From the NCBI GenBank assembly GCA_963837445.1, contig CAWINK010000002.1:310001-374000 (forward strand): a stretch of 64,000 nt of DNA, written 5' to 3'. The stretch comes from JACVRW01 sp963837445. Lineage in GTDB: Bacteria > Actinomycetota > Thermoleophilia > Solirubrobacterales > Thermoleophilaceae. The notes beneath the pieces were generated by a model that saw only the letters and a program-made list of their open reading frames with translations, made no database searches and was not told where the DNA came from. This document shows positions 10,741 through 19,186 of this stretch, in pieces; position 1 is the stretch's first letter, and every line of letters begins with the position of its first letter. Position numbers and translations under genes: made by a program.

Positions 10741-11198
10741 ACCCCGAACTCGAGATCCGCCAGCTCGCCTACGCAGATCTGCCGCAGGTGATCGCGATCG
10801 AGCGTCGCGCATTCCCCACGCCGTGGTCGCTCGCGATGTTCGTACTCGAGCTTTCGAAGCCGGCCGGCATCTGCCTCGCCGCGCTCGAGGAGGACGTGAT
10901 GGTGGGCTACCTCGTCTGCTCGCGCTACGACACCGTGTGGCACCTGATGAACGTGGCCGTGGATCCGCGCAGGCTCCGCCAGGGAATCGCCACCGCGCTG
11001 CTCGACCGGCTGTTCGAGCAGGCGGACAAGCCGAACGAGCAGTACACGCTCGAGGTGCGCACCTCCAACGAGGCGGCCATCCGCCTGTACGAGCGCTTCG
11101 GCTTTCGCGCTGCGGGCCGCCGCCGCGCGTACTACCACGACAACCGCGAGGACGCGCTCATCATGTGGCGGACCGTGGAGGAACGCACCACCGCGTGA
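10737..11198 (+). CDS. rimI: Ribosomal protein S18-alanine N-acetyltransferase (GNAT)
   Basis: A 153-residue GNAT acetyltransferase. Acetyl-CoA-binding motif A reads VDPRRLRQGIATALLDRLF (R/QxxGxG/A type), and the C-terminus LEVRTSNEAAIRLYERFGF is characteristic of RimI, as is the place between tsaB and tsaD. It would acetylate the N-terminus of S18 and possibly other proteins. The GTG start at 10737 overlaps the tsaB stop, and the stop overlaps the tsaD GTG. Confidence 0.93.
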   Translation: MNPELEIRQLAYADLPQVIAIERRAFPTPWSLAMFVLELSKPAGICLAALEEDVMVGYLVCSRYDTVWHLMNVAVDPRRLRQGIATALLDRLFEQADKPNEQYTLEVRTSNEAAIRLYERFGFRAAGRRRAYYHDNREDALIMWRTVEERTTA

Positions 11199-12166
11199 TT
11201 CTCGCCCTCGAGACGAGCTGCGACGACACCTGCGCAGCAGTCGTGAGCGGCGACGGCCGGATCGCGTCGAACGTGATCGCATCGCAGGGACTGCTGCACG
11301 CGCGCTACGGCGGCGTGGTGCCGGAGATCGCGTCGCGCCACCACCTCGAGCTCGTGGACGCCGTCACGGCGGACGCCCTCGAGCGCGCTGGGGCCCGGCT
11401 CGACGACATCGACACGGTGGCCGTGACGCGCGGGCCCGGGCTGATCGGCGCGCTGCTCGTGGGGCTGTCGTCGGCGAAGGCGCTTGCGGCCACCCGCGAG
11501 CTGCCGCTGGTGCCCGTGGATCATCTGCACGGACACGTGGTGGCGAGCACGCTCGGCCCGGATCCGGTGGAGGCGCCCTACCTGTGCCTCGTGGCCAGCG
11601 GCGGGCACACGTTCGTCGCGCGCGTGGACGACCCGTCGGGCTATTCCGTGCTCGGCCAGACGCTCGACGACGCTGCGGGCGAGGCATTCGACAAGGGCGC
11701 CCGCCTGCTCGGGCTCGGCTATCCGGGCGGCCCTGAGGTCGACCGGCTGGCGCGTCAGGGGGACCCGGAGGCCTTCGACTTCCCGCGCAGCGCCCCGGGC
11801 GAGCTCGATTTCAGCTTCAGCGGGCTGAAGACGTCCCTGCTGTACGTGATCCGCGACCTCGGCACCGGCGCGGAGTCACGGGCAGCGGACCTGGCGGCCT
11901 CCTACCAGCGGGCGATCGTCGACGCGCTCGTCTCGCGCACGCGGGCGGCGCTTCGGCGCGAGGGTCTCGAGCGGCTGGCAATAGGCGGCGGCGTGGCGGC
12001 CAACTCCGAGCTGCGCGCGGCGGTCGGGGGGCTGGACGTGGCGGTCTGGGTGCCGCCGGTGGAGCTCTGCACCGACAACGCCGCGATGATCGCCGGCGCG
12101 GCGCGCTTCCTCGAGCCCGTCGAATACCCGCACTACCTGAGCCTCGACGCGGCCGCTCGGCTCTAG
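11195..12166 (+). CDS. tsaD: tRNA N6-adenosine threonylcarbamoyltransferase TsaD
   Basis: TsaD transfers the threonylcarbamoyl group to A37. The 323-residue protein begins MILALETSCDDTCAAVV, has the iron-binding HLHGH motif, the kinase-like SGGHT and the SFSGLKT loop, AIGGGVAANSELR and the C-terminal CTDNAAMIA. The length is normal for bacterial TsaD. The GTG at 11195 overlaps the rimI stop as GTGA; a long upstream open frame is a shadow of rimI. It completes the t6A set apart from TsaC, which is not in the window. Confidence 0.97.
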   Translation: MILALETSCDDTCAAVVSGDGRIASNVIASQGLLHARYGGVVPEIASRHHLELVDAVTADALERAGARLDDIDTVAVTRGPGLIGALLVGLSSAKALAATRELPLVPVDHLHGHVVASTLGPDPVEAPYLCLVASGGHTFVARVDDPSGYSVLGQTLDDAAGEAFDKGARLLGLGYPGGPEVDRLARQGDPEAFDFPRSAPGELDFSFSGLKTSLLYVIRDLGTGAESRAADLAASYQRAIVDALVSRTRAALRREGLERLAIGGGVAANSELRAAVGGLDVAVWVPPVELCTDNAAMIAGAARFLEPVEYPHYLSLDAAARL

Positions 12167-12168
12167 GC

Positions 12169-12417
12169 ATGGCCCTTGTCACGCTCTACGGCAAGCCCGG
12201 CTGTCACCTGTGCGACGACGCGCGCGCGATCGTCGAGCGGGTCCGCGCGCAGCGGTCGTTCGAGCTCCAGGAGGTGGACGTGACGCTCGACCCAACGCTG
12301 CATCGGGAGTACGGCGAGCGCATCCCGGTACTTGCCCTGGACGGGGTGGAGCTGTTCGAATTCCACGTCGAAGAGGCGGTGCTCTTGGAGCGGCTAGATA
12401 GAGTTGACGGCTCGTGA
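12169..12417 (+). CDS. Glutaredoxin-like DUF836 protein
   Basis: 82 residues with a thioredoxin fold; the redox motif CHLC is at residues 12-15 after MALVTLYGKPG. RIPVLALDG carries the cis-proline. Small proteins of this kind are probable thiol-disulfide reductases. The start is two bases after the tsaD stop, and its stop overlaps the rex GTG, so it is co-translated with the redox repressor. That pairing suggests a redox role, although the substrate is unknown. Confidence 0.88.
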   Translation: MALVTLYGKPGCHLCDDARAIVERVRAQRSFELQEVDVTLDPTLHREYGERIPVLALDGVELFEFHVEEAVLLERLDRVDGS

Positions 12418-13106
12418 CGTTCGATGACCCCACAGTGGGCGGCGTCGGGCTTCAACCGGTTCGGCCCGAGGGCGAGCCGGTGGCCTCGGAGCGGCTCTCG
12501 CTCGGGGTCGCTGCCCGGCTGTCGCGATACCTGCAAGTCCTCACCCAGGCCAAGAAGATGGGACGCGAGACGATCTCGTCCCAGGAGCTGGCGGACTACA
12601 CGCACGTCAACTCCACGCAGATCCGCCGGGACCTGTCCGGCTTCGGCAAGTTCGGCAAGCGCGGGGTGGGCTACAACGTCGACTCGCTGGTCTCGCAGAT
12701 CCGCAAGATCCTGCGAACCACCGGCAAGCACAACATCGCGCTGTTCGGGGCGGGCAATCTGGGCCAGGCGATCGCGGGCTCCGACATCTTCGCGGACCAC
12801 GGGTTCAGGGTCGTGGCGCTGTTCGACAAGGACCCGGACAAGGTCGGGAGCGAGATCGGCGACGCCCTCATGGTCCGGCCGTACGAGGAGCTCGAGAAGG
12901 TGATCCGCGAAGAGGACGTGGTGGTGGGCGTGCTCGCGGTGCCGACCGAGGCGGCGCAGGAGGTGGCCGACGACCTCGTCGAGGCCGGCGTGAAGATCAT
13001 CTTCAACTACTCGGAAGCCCTGCTGCAGGTCCCGCCCGAGGTCACGGTTCACACCTCGAGCCCCGCCGTGGACCTGCTCTACGCGCTCTACTTCTACCTC
13101 ACCTAA
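12414..13106 (+). CDS. rex: Redox-sensing transcriptional repressor Rex
   Basis: Rex senses the NADH/NAD+ ratio and represses respiratory and fermentative genes. The 230-residue protein has an N-terminal winged-helix domain (ISSQELADYTHVNSTQIRRD and the recognition stretch SGFGKFGKRGVGYNV), then a Rossmann domain with FGAGNLGQAI, and the C-terminal domain-swapped helix ending PAVDLLYALYFYLT. An N-terminal extension of about 30 residues precedes the HTH. The GTG start overlaps the preceding stop (GTGA). Rex-binding operators were not searched for systematically. Confidence 0.95.
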   Translation: MTFDDPTVGGVGLQPVRPEGEPVASERLSLGVAARLSRYLQVLTQAKKMGRETISSQELADYTHVNSTQIRRDLSGFGKFGKRGVGYNVDSLVSQIRKILRTTGKHNIALFGAGNLGQAIAGSDIFADHGFRVVALFDKDPDKVGSEIGDALMVRPYEELEKVIREEDVVVGVLAVPTEAAQEVADDLVEAGVKIIFNYSEALLQVPPEVTVHTSSPAVDLLYALYFYLT

Positions 13107-13117
13107 GACCTCATCCA

Positions 13118-14263
13118 ATGCTGGACATGCCGAGGGTCAGGGAGGTCTTCGAGGCTTCGACAGACTTCACGGTCGGGCTGGAGGAGGAGTTCGCGATTCT
13201 CGACCCGCGCACGCTGTCGCTCGACCAGCGCTTCGAGGAGCTGCGGTCGGCGGCGCAGGAGGACGCGGTGCTGGCCGAGTCCGTGGCCGGCGAGCTGATC
13301 AAGTCGGAGATCGAGATTCGCTCGGGCCGCGGAGAGAACTTCGCGGACGCGGTCGCGAGGCAGCGCGAGGCGCGCTCGCGACTGTTCGCGCTGGCCGCCG
13401 GCCTCGACGCGCAGCTCGGTGCCACGGGCACGCACCCGTGGAGCCCGTGGCAGGAGCAGGAGATCATCGACACCGAGCACTACCGGCGCGTGCAGGACTC
13501 GCTCCAGTACGTGGCGTGGCGGAACAACACCTTCAGCCTGCACGTGCACGTGGGTGTGCGCAGCGCGGAGCGGGCGATCCGGGTGTGTGACCGGCTGAGG
13601 GCCGTGATGCCGGAGCTGCTCGCGATCTCCGCCAACTCGCCGTTCCTAGACGGACGCCACTCGGGGCTCCACTCGGCGCGCAGCCAGATCTTCACGAAGA
13701 GCTTCCCGCGCTGCGGGATCCCGGACGCGTTCGGACGCTGGCAGGCGTACGCGGACTACATCGACTTCCTCGTCCGGACCAAATCGATCATCGAGTTCAC
13801 GCAGGTGTGGTGGAGCGTGCGGCCGCACCATTCGTACGGGACTGTCGAGATGCGCATCTGCGACGCGCAGACGAGCGCCGACGACTCGACGGCGCTGGCC
13901 GGGCTCATCACGGCCTGCATCGCGCAGGCCGCGCTGGACCATGACGAGGGGGTGCCGTTCGAGGATCCTCCCGGCCGCCTGATCGAGGAGAACTTCTGGA
14001 GGGCGATCCGCAACGGGCTCGACGGCAAGCTGATCGACCTGGACCGGGGGGAGGAGTACCCGGCGACCGCCGCGCTCGACAGGCTCTTGGCATGGACTGC
14101 GCCGGCGCGCGGCGTGCTCGGCATCGATCCTGCCCTACCGGAGCAGAACGGGTCCCAACGCCAGAAGCGCGCGCTGGCGGAAGGGGCCACTATGGAAGAC
14201 ATCTATGCCGCCGAGGTGGCGCTCACTCAGCGCACCTACGCGGCCGAGGAGGTGGCCACGTGA
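13118..14263 (+). CDS. Carboxylate-amine ligase, glutamate-cysteine ligase type 2 (GCS2/YbdK) family
   Basis: A 381-residue ATP-grasp-like GCS2 enzyme. Signatures are FTVGLEEEFAILD at the N-terminus (metal-binding Glu triplet), the central FSLHVHVGV, SANSPFLDGRHSG, and GTVEMRICDAQTS. YbdK-type enzymes have weak glutamate-cysteine ligase activity; in actinobacteria related proteins make gamma-glutamyl compounds. The substrate cannot be read from sequence. It starts 11 bases after rex and its stop overlaps the next GTG, so it belongs to the same transcription unit. Confidence 0.88.
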   Translation: MLDMPRVREVFEASTDFTVGLEEEFAILDPRTLSLDQRFEELRSAAQEDAVLAESVAGELIKSEIEIRSGRGENFADAVARQREARSRLFALAAGLDAQLGATGTHPWSPWQEQEIIDTEHYRRVQDSLQYVAWRNNTFSLHVHVGVRSAERAIRVCDRLRAVMPELLAISANSPFLDGRHSGLHSARSQIFTKSFPRCGIPDAFGRWQAYADYIDFLVRTKSIIEFTQVWWSVRPHHSYGTVEMRICDAQTSADDSTALAGLITACIAQAALDHDEGVPFEDPPGRLIEENFWRAIRNGLDGKLIDLDRGEEYPATAALDRLLAWTAPARGVLGIDPALPEQNGSQRQKRALAEGATMEDIYAAEVALTQRTYAAEEVAT

Positions 14264-14592
14264 ACGAGCCGCAGCAACCGACAGAGGAGCAACTCCTCGA
14301 GGCCCTGAAGCAGATCAAGACCGAGGATGTGGTTTTGCAGACAGTCGCGACCCTGGTGAACCTCGCGGGCCAGAAGCTGTCCGTGGAGGGCGCGAAGGAT
14401 CCGGCCGAGGCGAAGAGGGCGATCGATGCGGCGCGTCAGATGCTTCCGCTCGTCCCGGAGGAGGCCGTGGGGCCGATTCAGAACGCGCTCGACCAGGTCC
14501 AGATGCTGTTCGCGAAGGAGAGCCAGGGACCGTCGAGCGACCAACCGCCGGAGCAGCCGCCGCCCTCGAAGATCTGGACGCCCGGATCGTGA
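14260..14592 (+). CDS. Small helical protein, resembles DUF1844
   Basis: 110 residues, alpha-helical. The core (ALKQIKTEDVVLQTVATLVN, then AKRAIDAARQMLPLV and IQNALDQVQMLFAKE) follows the pattern of DUF1844: a hydrophobic first helix, a DLE/DPAEAK-type linker, and a final helix with QMLF. The C-terminus is a Gln/Pro/Ser-rich tail. The GTG at 14260 overlaps the GCS2 stop, and the stop overlaps the mtnP GTG, so it is coupled on both sides. Function unknown; the link to mtnP is positional only. Confidence 0.7.
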   Translation: MNEPQQPTEEQLLEALKQIKTEDVVLQTVATLVNLAGQKLSVEGAKDPAEAKRAIDAARQMLPLVPEEAVGPIQNALDQVQMLFAKESQGPSSDQPPEQPPPSKIWTPGS

Positions 14593-15380
14593 TCGGAATC
14601 TTTGGAGGCTCCGGCTTCTACCGATTCCTCGATGACATGACGGAGGTGCCGGTGGCCACGCCGTACGGGCCGCCCTCGGCGCCGGTGCGCGTCGGAACGA
14701 TCGAAGGCAGCGAGGTCGCCTTCATGCCACGCCACGGCGACGAGCACACCCTGCCGCCACATCGCATCAACTACAGGGCCAACATCTGGGCGATGAAGGA
14801 GGTGGGGGTCCGGCGGATCATCGGACCGTGCGCGAGCGGATCGCTCAAGCTCGAGCTCGAGCCCGGGACGTTCGTGCTCTGCGATCAGTTCGTGGATCGC
14901 ACCGCGGCCCGCGAGAGCACGTTCTACGACGGGCCGCAGACCACGCACGTCTCCGCCGCCGACCCCTACTGTCCGGATCTGCGCAGGGTGCTGGCCGAGG
15001 CGGCGCGCGAGGAGGACATTCCGGTGGTGGAGGGCGGGACGGTGGTGGTTATCCCGGGCCCGCGCTTCTCGACCAGGGCCGAATCGCGCTGGTACGCGGA
15101 CGCCGGATTCGACGTGGTCAACATGACCCAGTACCCCGAGTGCTGGCTCGCCCGGGAGCTCGAGCTCTGTTACGCGAACGTCTCGCTCGTCACCGACTAC
15201 GACGTGGGGCTCAAGGGCAGGCCGGACATGGCGCCGGTGTCGGCCGACACGGCGTTCGGCGTGTTTCGCGAGAACCTCGATAGACTGCGCGCGCTCCTGT
15301 TCCGGGCGGTGCCGAAAATCGGCCCACAGCCGGACGACATCTGCGCGACGGCGCTGGACAGCGCAATCGTCCACCACTAG
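14589..15380 (+). CDS. mtnP: S-methyl-5'-thioadenosine phosphorylase family protein
   Basis: A 263-residue MTA/purine-nucleoside phosphorylase. It begins IGIFGGSGFY, has the phosphate-binding MPRHGDEHTLPPHRINYRAN, GPCASGSL, DQFVDRTAARESTFYDG, and the substrate-site NMTQYPECWLARELELCYA with the DYDVGLKG loop. It would split MTA into adenine and methylthioribose-1-phosphate, or act on MTI/inosine in some lineages; the family alone does not decide. The GTG overlaps the preceding stop (GTGA); the longer upstream frame is a shadow. Confidence 0.93.
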   Translation: MIGIFGGSGFYRFLDDMTEVPVATPYGPPSAPVRVGTIEGSEVAFMPRHGDEHTLPPHRINYRANIWAMKEVGVRRIIGPCASGSLKLELEPGTFVLCDQFVDRTAARESTFYDGPQTTHVSAADPYCPDLRRVLAEAAREEDIPVVEGGTVVVIPGPRFSTRAESRWYADAGFDVVNMTQYPECWLARELELCYANVSLVTDYDVGLKGRPDMAPVSADTAFGVFRENLDRLRALLFRAVPKIGPQPDDICATALDSAIVHH

Positions 15381-15428
15381 CGGGGGCCGCGCGCTGACTC
15401 TTCTGAATCAAGACGGAGGACATACCCC

Positions 15429-17528
15429 TTGGAATTCCTGACTGACTGGGGCGTGGTAATCGCGCTCGCCTGTGCTGGCTGCGCCCTGATCTACGGTGTC
15501 GTTACCTCGCGCTGGCTACTCGCGCTCTCGCCCGGCAACCAGGAGATGCGGGACATCTCCATGGCCGTGCAGGAGGGCGCCACCGCGTACCTGCGGCGGC
15601 AGTACACGATCATCGCCGGCGTTGCGGTGGTGCTGGCGATCGTGCTCGCGATCGGGCTCGAGGCCCAGGACGCCAACGGCATCCTCGTGGCGATCGGCTT
15701 CCTGATCGGCGGGACCTTCTCCGGCGCTGCCGGCTTCATCGGGATGAACGTCTCGGTGCGCGCGAACGCGCGGGTGGCGGAGTCGGCACGCTCCGGCGTT
15801 TCGAAGGCGCTGGAGGTGGCCTTCAAGGGCGGCGCCGTCACGGGCATGCTCGTGGCCGGGCTGGCCCTGCTCGGCGTTGCGGGGTACTACGGAGTCCTGA
15901 TCGCCGCGGGCACCGAGGAGCGCGACGCCATCGACGCACTCCTCGGCCTCGGATTCGGCGGCTCGCTGATCTCCGTCTTCGCCCGTCTTGGCGGCGGCAT
16001 CTTCACCAAGGCTGCCGACGTGGGCGCCGACCTCGTCGGCAAGATCGAAGCCGGGATCCCCGAGGACGACCCGCGCAACCCGGCTGTGATCGCGGACAAC
16101 GTGGGCGACAACGTCGGCGACTGCGCCGGCATGGCCGCCGACCTCTTCGAGACCTATGCGGTGACGGCGGTCGCGGTGATGCTGCTCGGTGTCCTGACCT
16201 TCCAGGAGATCGGCACCGTGGCGACCTACCCGCTGGTGATCGGCGGCGTGTCGCTGATCGCCTCGATCATCGGCACCTACGCGGTACGCAGCCGCGCCGG
16301 GAACGTCGAGCGGGCGCTCTACCAGGGCCTGATCGTGTCCGGCGTGCTGGCCGCGCTCGCCTTCCTCCCGATCACGCTGCTGATGCTGGACGACCTCACC
16401 TACAAGGAGGGCGTCTCCGACCTGCTTCGCGCCGGCACCGACGCACCCACCGCGATCAAGCTCTGGCTCTGCACGCTCGTCGGCGTGGGTGTCACGGCCG
16501 GCCTGTTCGTGATCACGGACTACTACACGTCCACGCGCTTCCGGCCGGTGCGCACCACGGCCCGGGCCTCGCAGACGGGCCACGCCACGAACATCATCCA
16601 GGGCCTCGCCCAGGGCTTCCAGTCCACGGCGGCCCCGGCGCTTCTGCTCGTCGGCGGCATCCTGCTCGCCAACGAGCTGGCCGGCATCTATGGGATCGGC
16701 GTGGCCGTGATGGCGCAGCTCTCGCTCACCGGCCTGATCGTGGCGCTGGACGCGTTCGGCCCGATCACCGACAACGCCGGCGGCATCGCCGAGATGGCGA
16801 ACCTGCCCGAGGACGTGCGCGCTGTCACCGATCCCCTCGACGCGGTCGGCAACACCACCAAGGCGGTCACGAAGGGGTATGCGATCGGGTCCGCGGTGCT
16901 TGCGGCCTTGGTCTTGTTCGCAGCCTTCGTGGAGGAGTTGCGGGAGGAGGCGGCCAAGGAGGGCGCCGAGGTCGTGAGCTTCGACATCTCGCAACCTGAG
17001 GTGCTCGTCGGGCTGATTGTCGGCGGCATGATGGTCTACCTGTTCGCCGCGCTGGCGATCGAGTCCGTCGGCCGGGCCGGCGCCGGTGTGGTCGAGGAGG
17101 TGCGCCGGCAGTTCAGGGAGAAGCCGGGCATCATGGACCGCACGGAGAAGCCTGACTACGCGCAGGCCGTCGCGATCGTCACGGCCTCGGCGCAGAAGGA
17201 GATGATCCTCCCGGCGCTGATCCCGATCGTGGTCACGCTCGTGGTCGGACTGCTCTCGACCCAGGCACTCGGCGGCCTCCTGATCGGCGTGATCGTGGTG
17301 GGCTTCTTCATGGCGGTCTCGATGACCGCCGGCGGCGGCGCGTGGGACAACGCCAAGAAGCTGATCGAGGACGGCGAGTACGGCGGAAAGGGCTCAGAGG
17401 CCCACGCGGCCTCGGTCACCGGGGACACCGTTGGCGACCCCTACAAGGACACCGCCGGCCCGGCGATCAACCCGATGATCAAGGTCGCGAACATCGTGGC
17501 CCTGCTGATCATCCCGTTCCTGGTCTAA
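15429..17528 (+). CDS. hppA: Membrane-bound proton-translocating pyrophosphatase, K+-independent type
   Basis: A 699-residue polytopic protein that couples pyrophosphate hydrolysis to H+ pumping. The catalytic loop DVGADLVGKIEAGIPEDDPR and the acidic motif DNVGDNVGDCAGMAADLF are intact. In GNTTKAVTKGYAIGSA the positions that decide potassium dependence are Lys478 and Thr481, which is the K+-independent pattern; K+-dependent enzymes have Ala there. The TTG start at 15429 has a GGAGG ribosome-binding site 9 bases upstream. It sits alone behind mtnP and is followed by a strong hairpin. It could also run in reverse to store energy as pyrophosphate. Confidence 0.96.
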   Translation: MEFLTDWGVVIALACAGCALIYGVVTSRWLLALSPGNQEMRDISMAVQEGATAYLRRQYTIIAGVAVVLAIVLAIGLEAQDANGILVAIGFLIGGTFSGAAGFIGMNVSVRANARVAESARSGVSKALEVAFKGGAVTGMLVAGLALLGVAGYYGVLIAAGTEERDAIDALLGLGFGGSLISVFARLGGGIFTKAADVGADLVGKIEAGIPEDDPRNPAVIADNVGDNVGDCAGMAADLFETYAVTAVAVMLLGVLTFQEIGTVATYPLVIGGVSLIASIIGTYAVRSRAGNVERALYQGLIVSGVLAALAFLPITLLMLDDLTYKEGVSDLLRAGTDAPTAIKLWLCTLVGVGVTAGLFVITDYYTSTRFRPVRTTARASQTGHATNIIQGLAQGFQSTAAPALLLVGGILLANELAGIYGIGVAVMAQLSLTGLIVALDAFGPITDNAGGIAEMANLPEDVRAVTDPLDAVGNTTKAVTKGYAIGSAVLAALVLFAAFVEELREEAAKEGAEVVSFDISQPEVLVGLIVGGMMVYLFAALAIESVGRAGAGVVEEVRRQFREKPGIMDRTEKPDYAQAVAIVTASAQKEMILPALIPIVVTLVVGLLSTQALGGLLIGVIVVGFFMAVSMTAGGGAWDNAKKLIEDGEYGGKGSEAHAASVTGDTVGDPYKDTAGPAINPMIKVANIVALLIIPFLV

Positions 17529-17565
17529 GCACAAACACCACTCGGCGGACGGCCCGGCCGCCAAG

Positions 17566-17616
17566 CGGCCGTGGCCGCGGCGCGCGGCGAGCCTTACGGC
17601 CCGCGCGCCACGGCCG
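17566..17616 (+). terminator. GC-rich stem-loop after hppA
   Basis: CGGCCGTGG (17566-17574) pairs with CCACGGCCG (17608-17616); an inner GCGCGCGG/CCGCGCGC stem continues after a 4-base bulge. It lies 38 bases past the hppA stop. A strong structure but without a T-run, as is common in high-GC actinobacteria. Confidence 0.55.
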
Positions 17617-17674
17617 TAACGCCCCTGCCACACAAGTCACCCACCCGTAACACCCCGACTGCCACCCTCGCCAG

Positions 17675-18610
17675 GTGGGTCATCCTGGACGCGCATATCG
17701 AGACCGAGATGACGCACCCCCAATAGGCCAGCTGATCGCACAGCTCGCGGGGCGGCAGCATGGGGTTGTGTCATTCAGACAGCTCCGGGCGCTGGGCTTG
17801 AGCAAGGCCGGAGTCGGGCGAAGGGTGAGGGCGGGCCTATTGCATGCCGTGTATCGGGGTGTCTACGCGGTCGGGTTGCCGACCGTTTCGGGTCGAAGCA
17901 GCTACCTCGCTGCCGTGCTCGCCACAGGTCCCGGGGCCACGCTAAGTCACCGCTCAGCAGGTGATGTCTGGGGTCTTCGCCCGAATAGCGCGGGTCACCT
18001 CGAAGTGACGGCTCCGCGGCATCGCCAGGGGCCGCGTGGCGTCCGGGTGCATCGAACACGGATCCTGGCTCCGCAGGACTTCACCGTTGAGGACGCCATC
18101 CCCGTGACCAGCGTGGCCCGGACCCTCCTCGATCTCAGTGCTGTCGTTAGACCGCACGAGTTGGCGAAAGCGATCGACCGTGCCGAGCGGCTCCGGCTCT
18201 TTCATCTCAAGGCAATCAACGACGTCCTCGAGCGCGCCAACGGCCGCCGCGGCGCAGTCGCGCTCCGGCGCGCGATCGCCGCCTACGAGCCGAGCACCCA
18301 GAAGAGCGAGCTGGAACGGCGCTTCAAGGCACTGATAGAGAAAGCCACCGACATCCCGAGCCCACTCTTCAATGCTGCAGTTGAGGGAGAACAAAGCACC
18401 CACGAGGTCGATGCCTTCTGGCCGCAACACAGGCTCGCCGTCCAGCTCGACGGCTTCGAGTTCCACCGCACGCGTCGCGACCGCGAGCGAGATGCGGCCA
18501 GCGATGCCGATCTCGAACTGGTCGGGCATCGCGTCATGCGCCTGACATGGGATGACGTGGCCGTGCATGGCGAGCGCACGCTGCGGCGGCTGCGGCTCGC
18601 GGCCAAATAG
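17675..18610 (+). CDS. AbiEi-type N-terminal domain plus DUF559 nuclease-like domain protein
   Basis: 311 residues. The first half (GRQHGVVSFRQLRALGLSK, then VYRGVYAVG and VTSVARTLLDLS) matches the AbiEi_4/AbiEi_1 antitoxin-like winged-helix region. The C-terminal 90 residues (HEVDAFWPQHRLAVQLDG, FEFHRTRRDRERDA, MRLTWDDV) match DUF559, a PD-(D/E)XK nuclease-like fold related to Vsr. Such proteins are abundant in Solirubrobacterales and usually lack an adjacent toxin; none is seen here, so a toxin-antitoxin role is unproven. GTG at 17675 is the only standard start before the domain; CTG at 17732 would fit the usual family start. Confidence 0.78.
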   Translation: MGHPGRAYRDRDDAPPIGQLIAQLAGRQHGVVSFRQLRALGLSKAGVGRRVRAGLLHAVYRGVYAVGLPTVSGRSSYLAAVLATGPGATLSHRSAGDVWGLRPNSAGHLEVTAPRHRQGPRGVRVHRTRILAPQDFTVEDAIPVTSVARTLLDLSAVVRPHELAKAIDRAERLRLFHLKAINDVLERANGRRGAVALRRAIAAYEPSTQKSELERRFKALIEKATDIPSPLFNAAVEGEQSTHEVDAFWPQHRLAVQLDGFEFHRTRRDRERDAASDADLELVGHRVMRLTWDDVAVHGERTLRRLRLAAK

Positions 18611-18622
18611 GCTGAGCGAGCC

Positions 18623-19186
18623 GTGCCACGCACCGACGACATCCACACAATCCCAGACGACCTACCGGTCCCGGAGGACGATGGCGCGGCAGGCCATCTC
18701 CTCGGTGCTGCCGTTCCAGCGCTCGCCCTGAAAGCGACGAGCGGCGAGGAGGTGAGGCTCGATAGCCAGCTAGGCCGGACCGTCCTCTTCTGCTACCCCC
18801 GCACCGGCCGGCCTGACCAGGAGCTCCCGCCGGGATGGAACGCCATCCCCGGCGCACGCGGATGCACGCCGGAAGCCTGCGGATTTCGCGACACGTACGC
18901 GCAATTCACGGATCTCGGCGTGCGGGTCCTCGCGCTCAGCACCCAGGACAGCGCCTACCAGCGGGAGATGGCTGAGCGCCTTCACCTGCCGTTCCCCGTG
19001 CTCAGCGACGAACGGCTCGAGCTGACTCGAGAGCTCGGCCTCCCGACCTTCGAGACCAGCGGCTGGACGCTCCTCAAGCGACTGACGCTCGTGATCGACG
19101 ACGGCACGATCCGGCACGTCTTCTATCCCGTCTTCCCGCCTGACGGTCACGCAGCGGAGGTGCTGGACTGGCTACGCAGCGGCTGA
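18623..19186 (+). CDS. Peroxiredoxin (AhpC/TSA family)
   Basis: A 187-residue thioredoxin-fold peroxidase. The family region LFCYPRTGRPDQELPPG is followed by ARGCTPEACGFRD, with the peroxidatic and resolving cysteines in the CTPEAC spacing. VLALSTQDSAYQREMAERL and FPVLSD are the usual continuation. It would reduce hydroperoxides with thiol donors. The GTG start is at 18623. Its stop overlaps a CTG that begins the following flavoprotein (CTGA), so the two are probably co-translated. Confidence 0.88.
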   Translation: MPRTDDIHTIPDDLPVPEDDGAAGHLLGAAVPALALKATSGEEVRLDSQLGRTVLFCYPRTGRPDQELPPGWNAIPGARGCTPEACGFRDTYAQFTDLGVRVLALSTQDSAYQREMAERLHLPFPVLSDERLELTRELGLPTFETSGWTLLKRLTLVIDDGTIRHVFYPVFPPDGHAAEVLDWLRSG

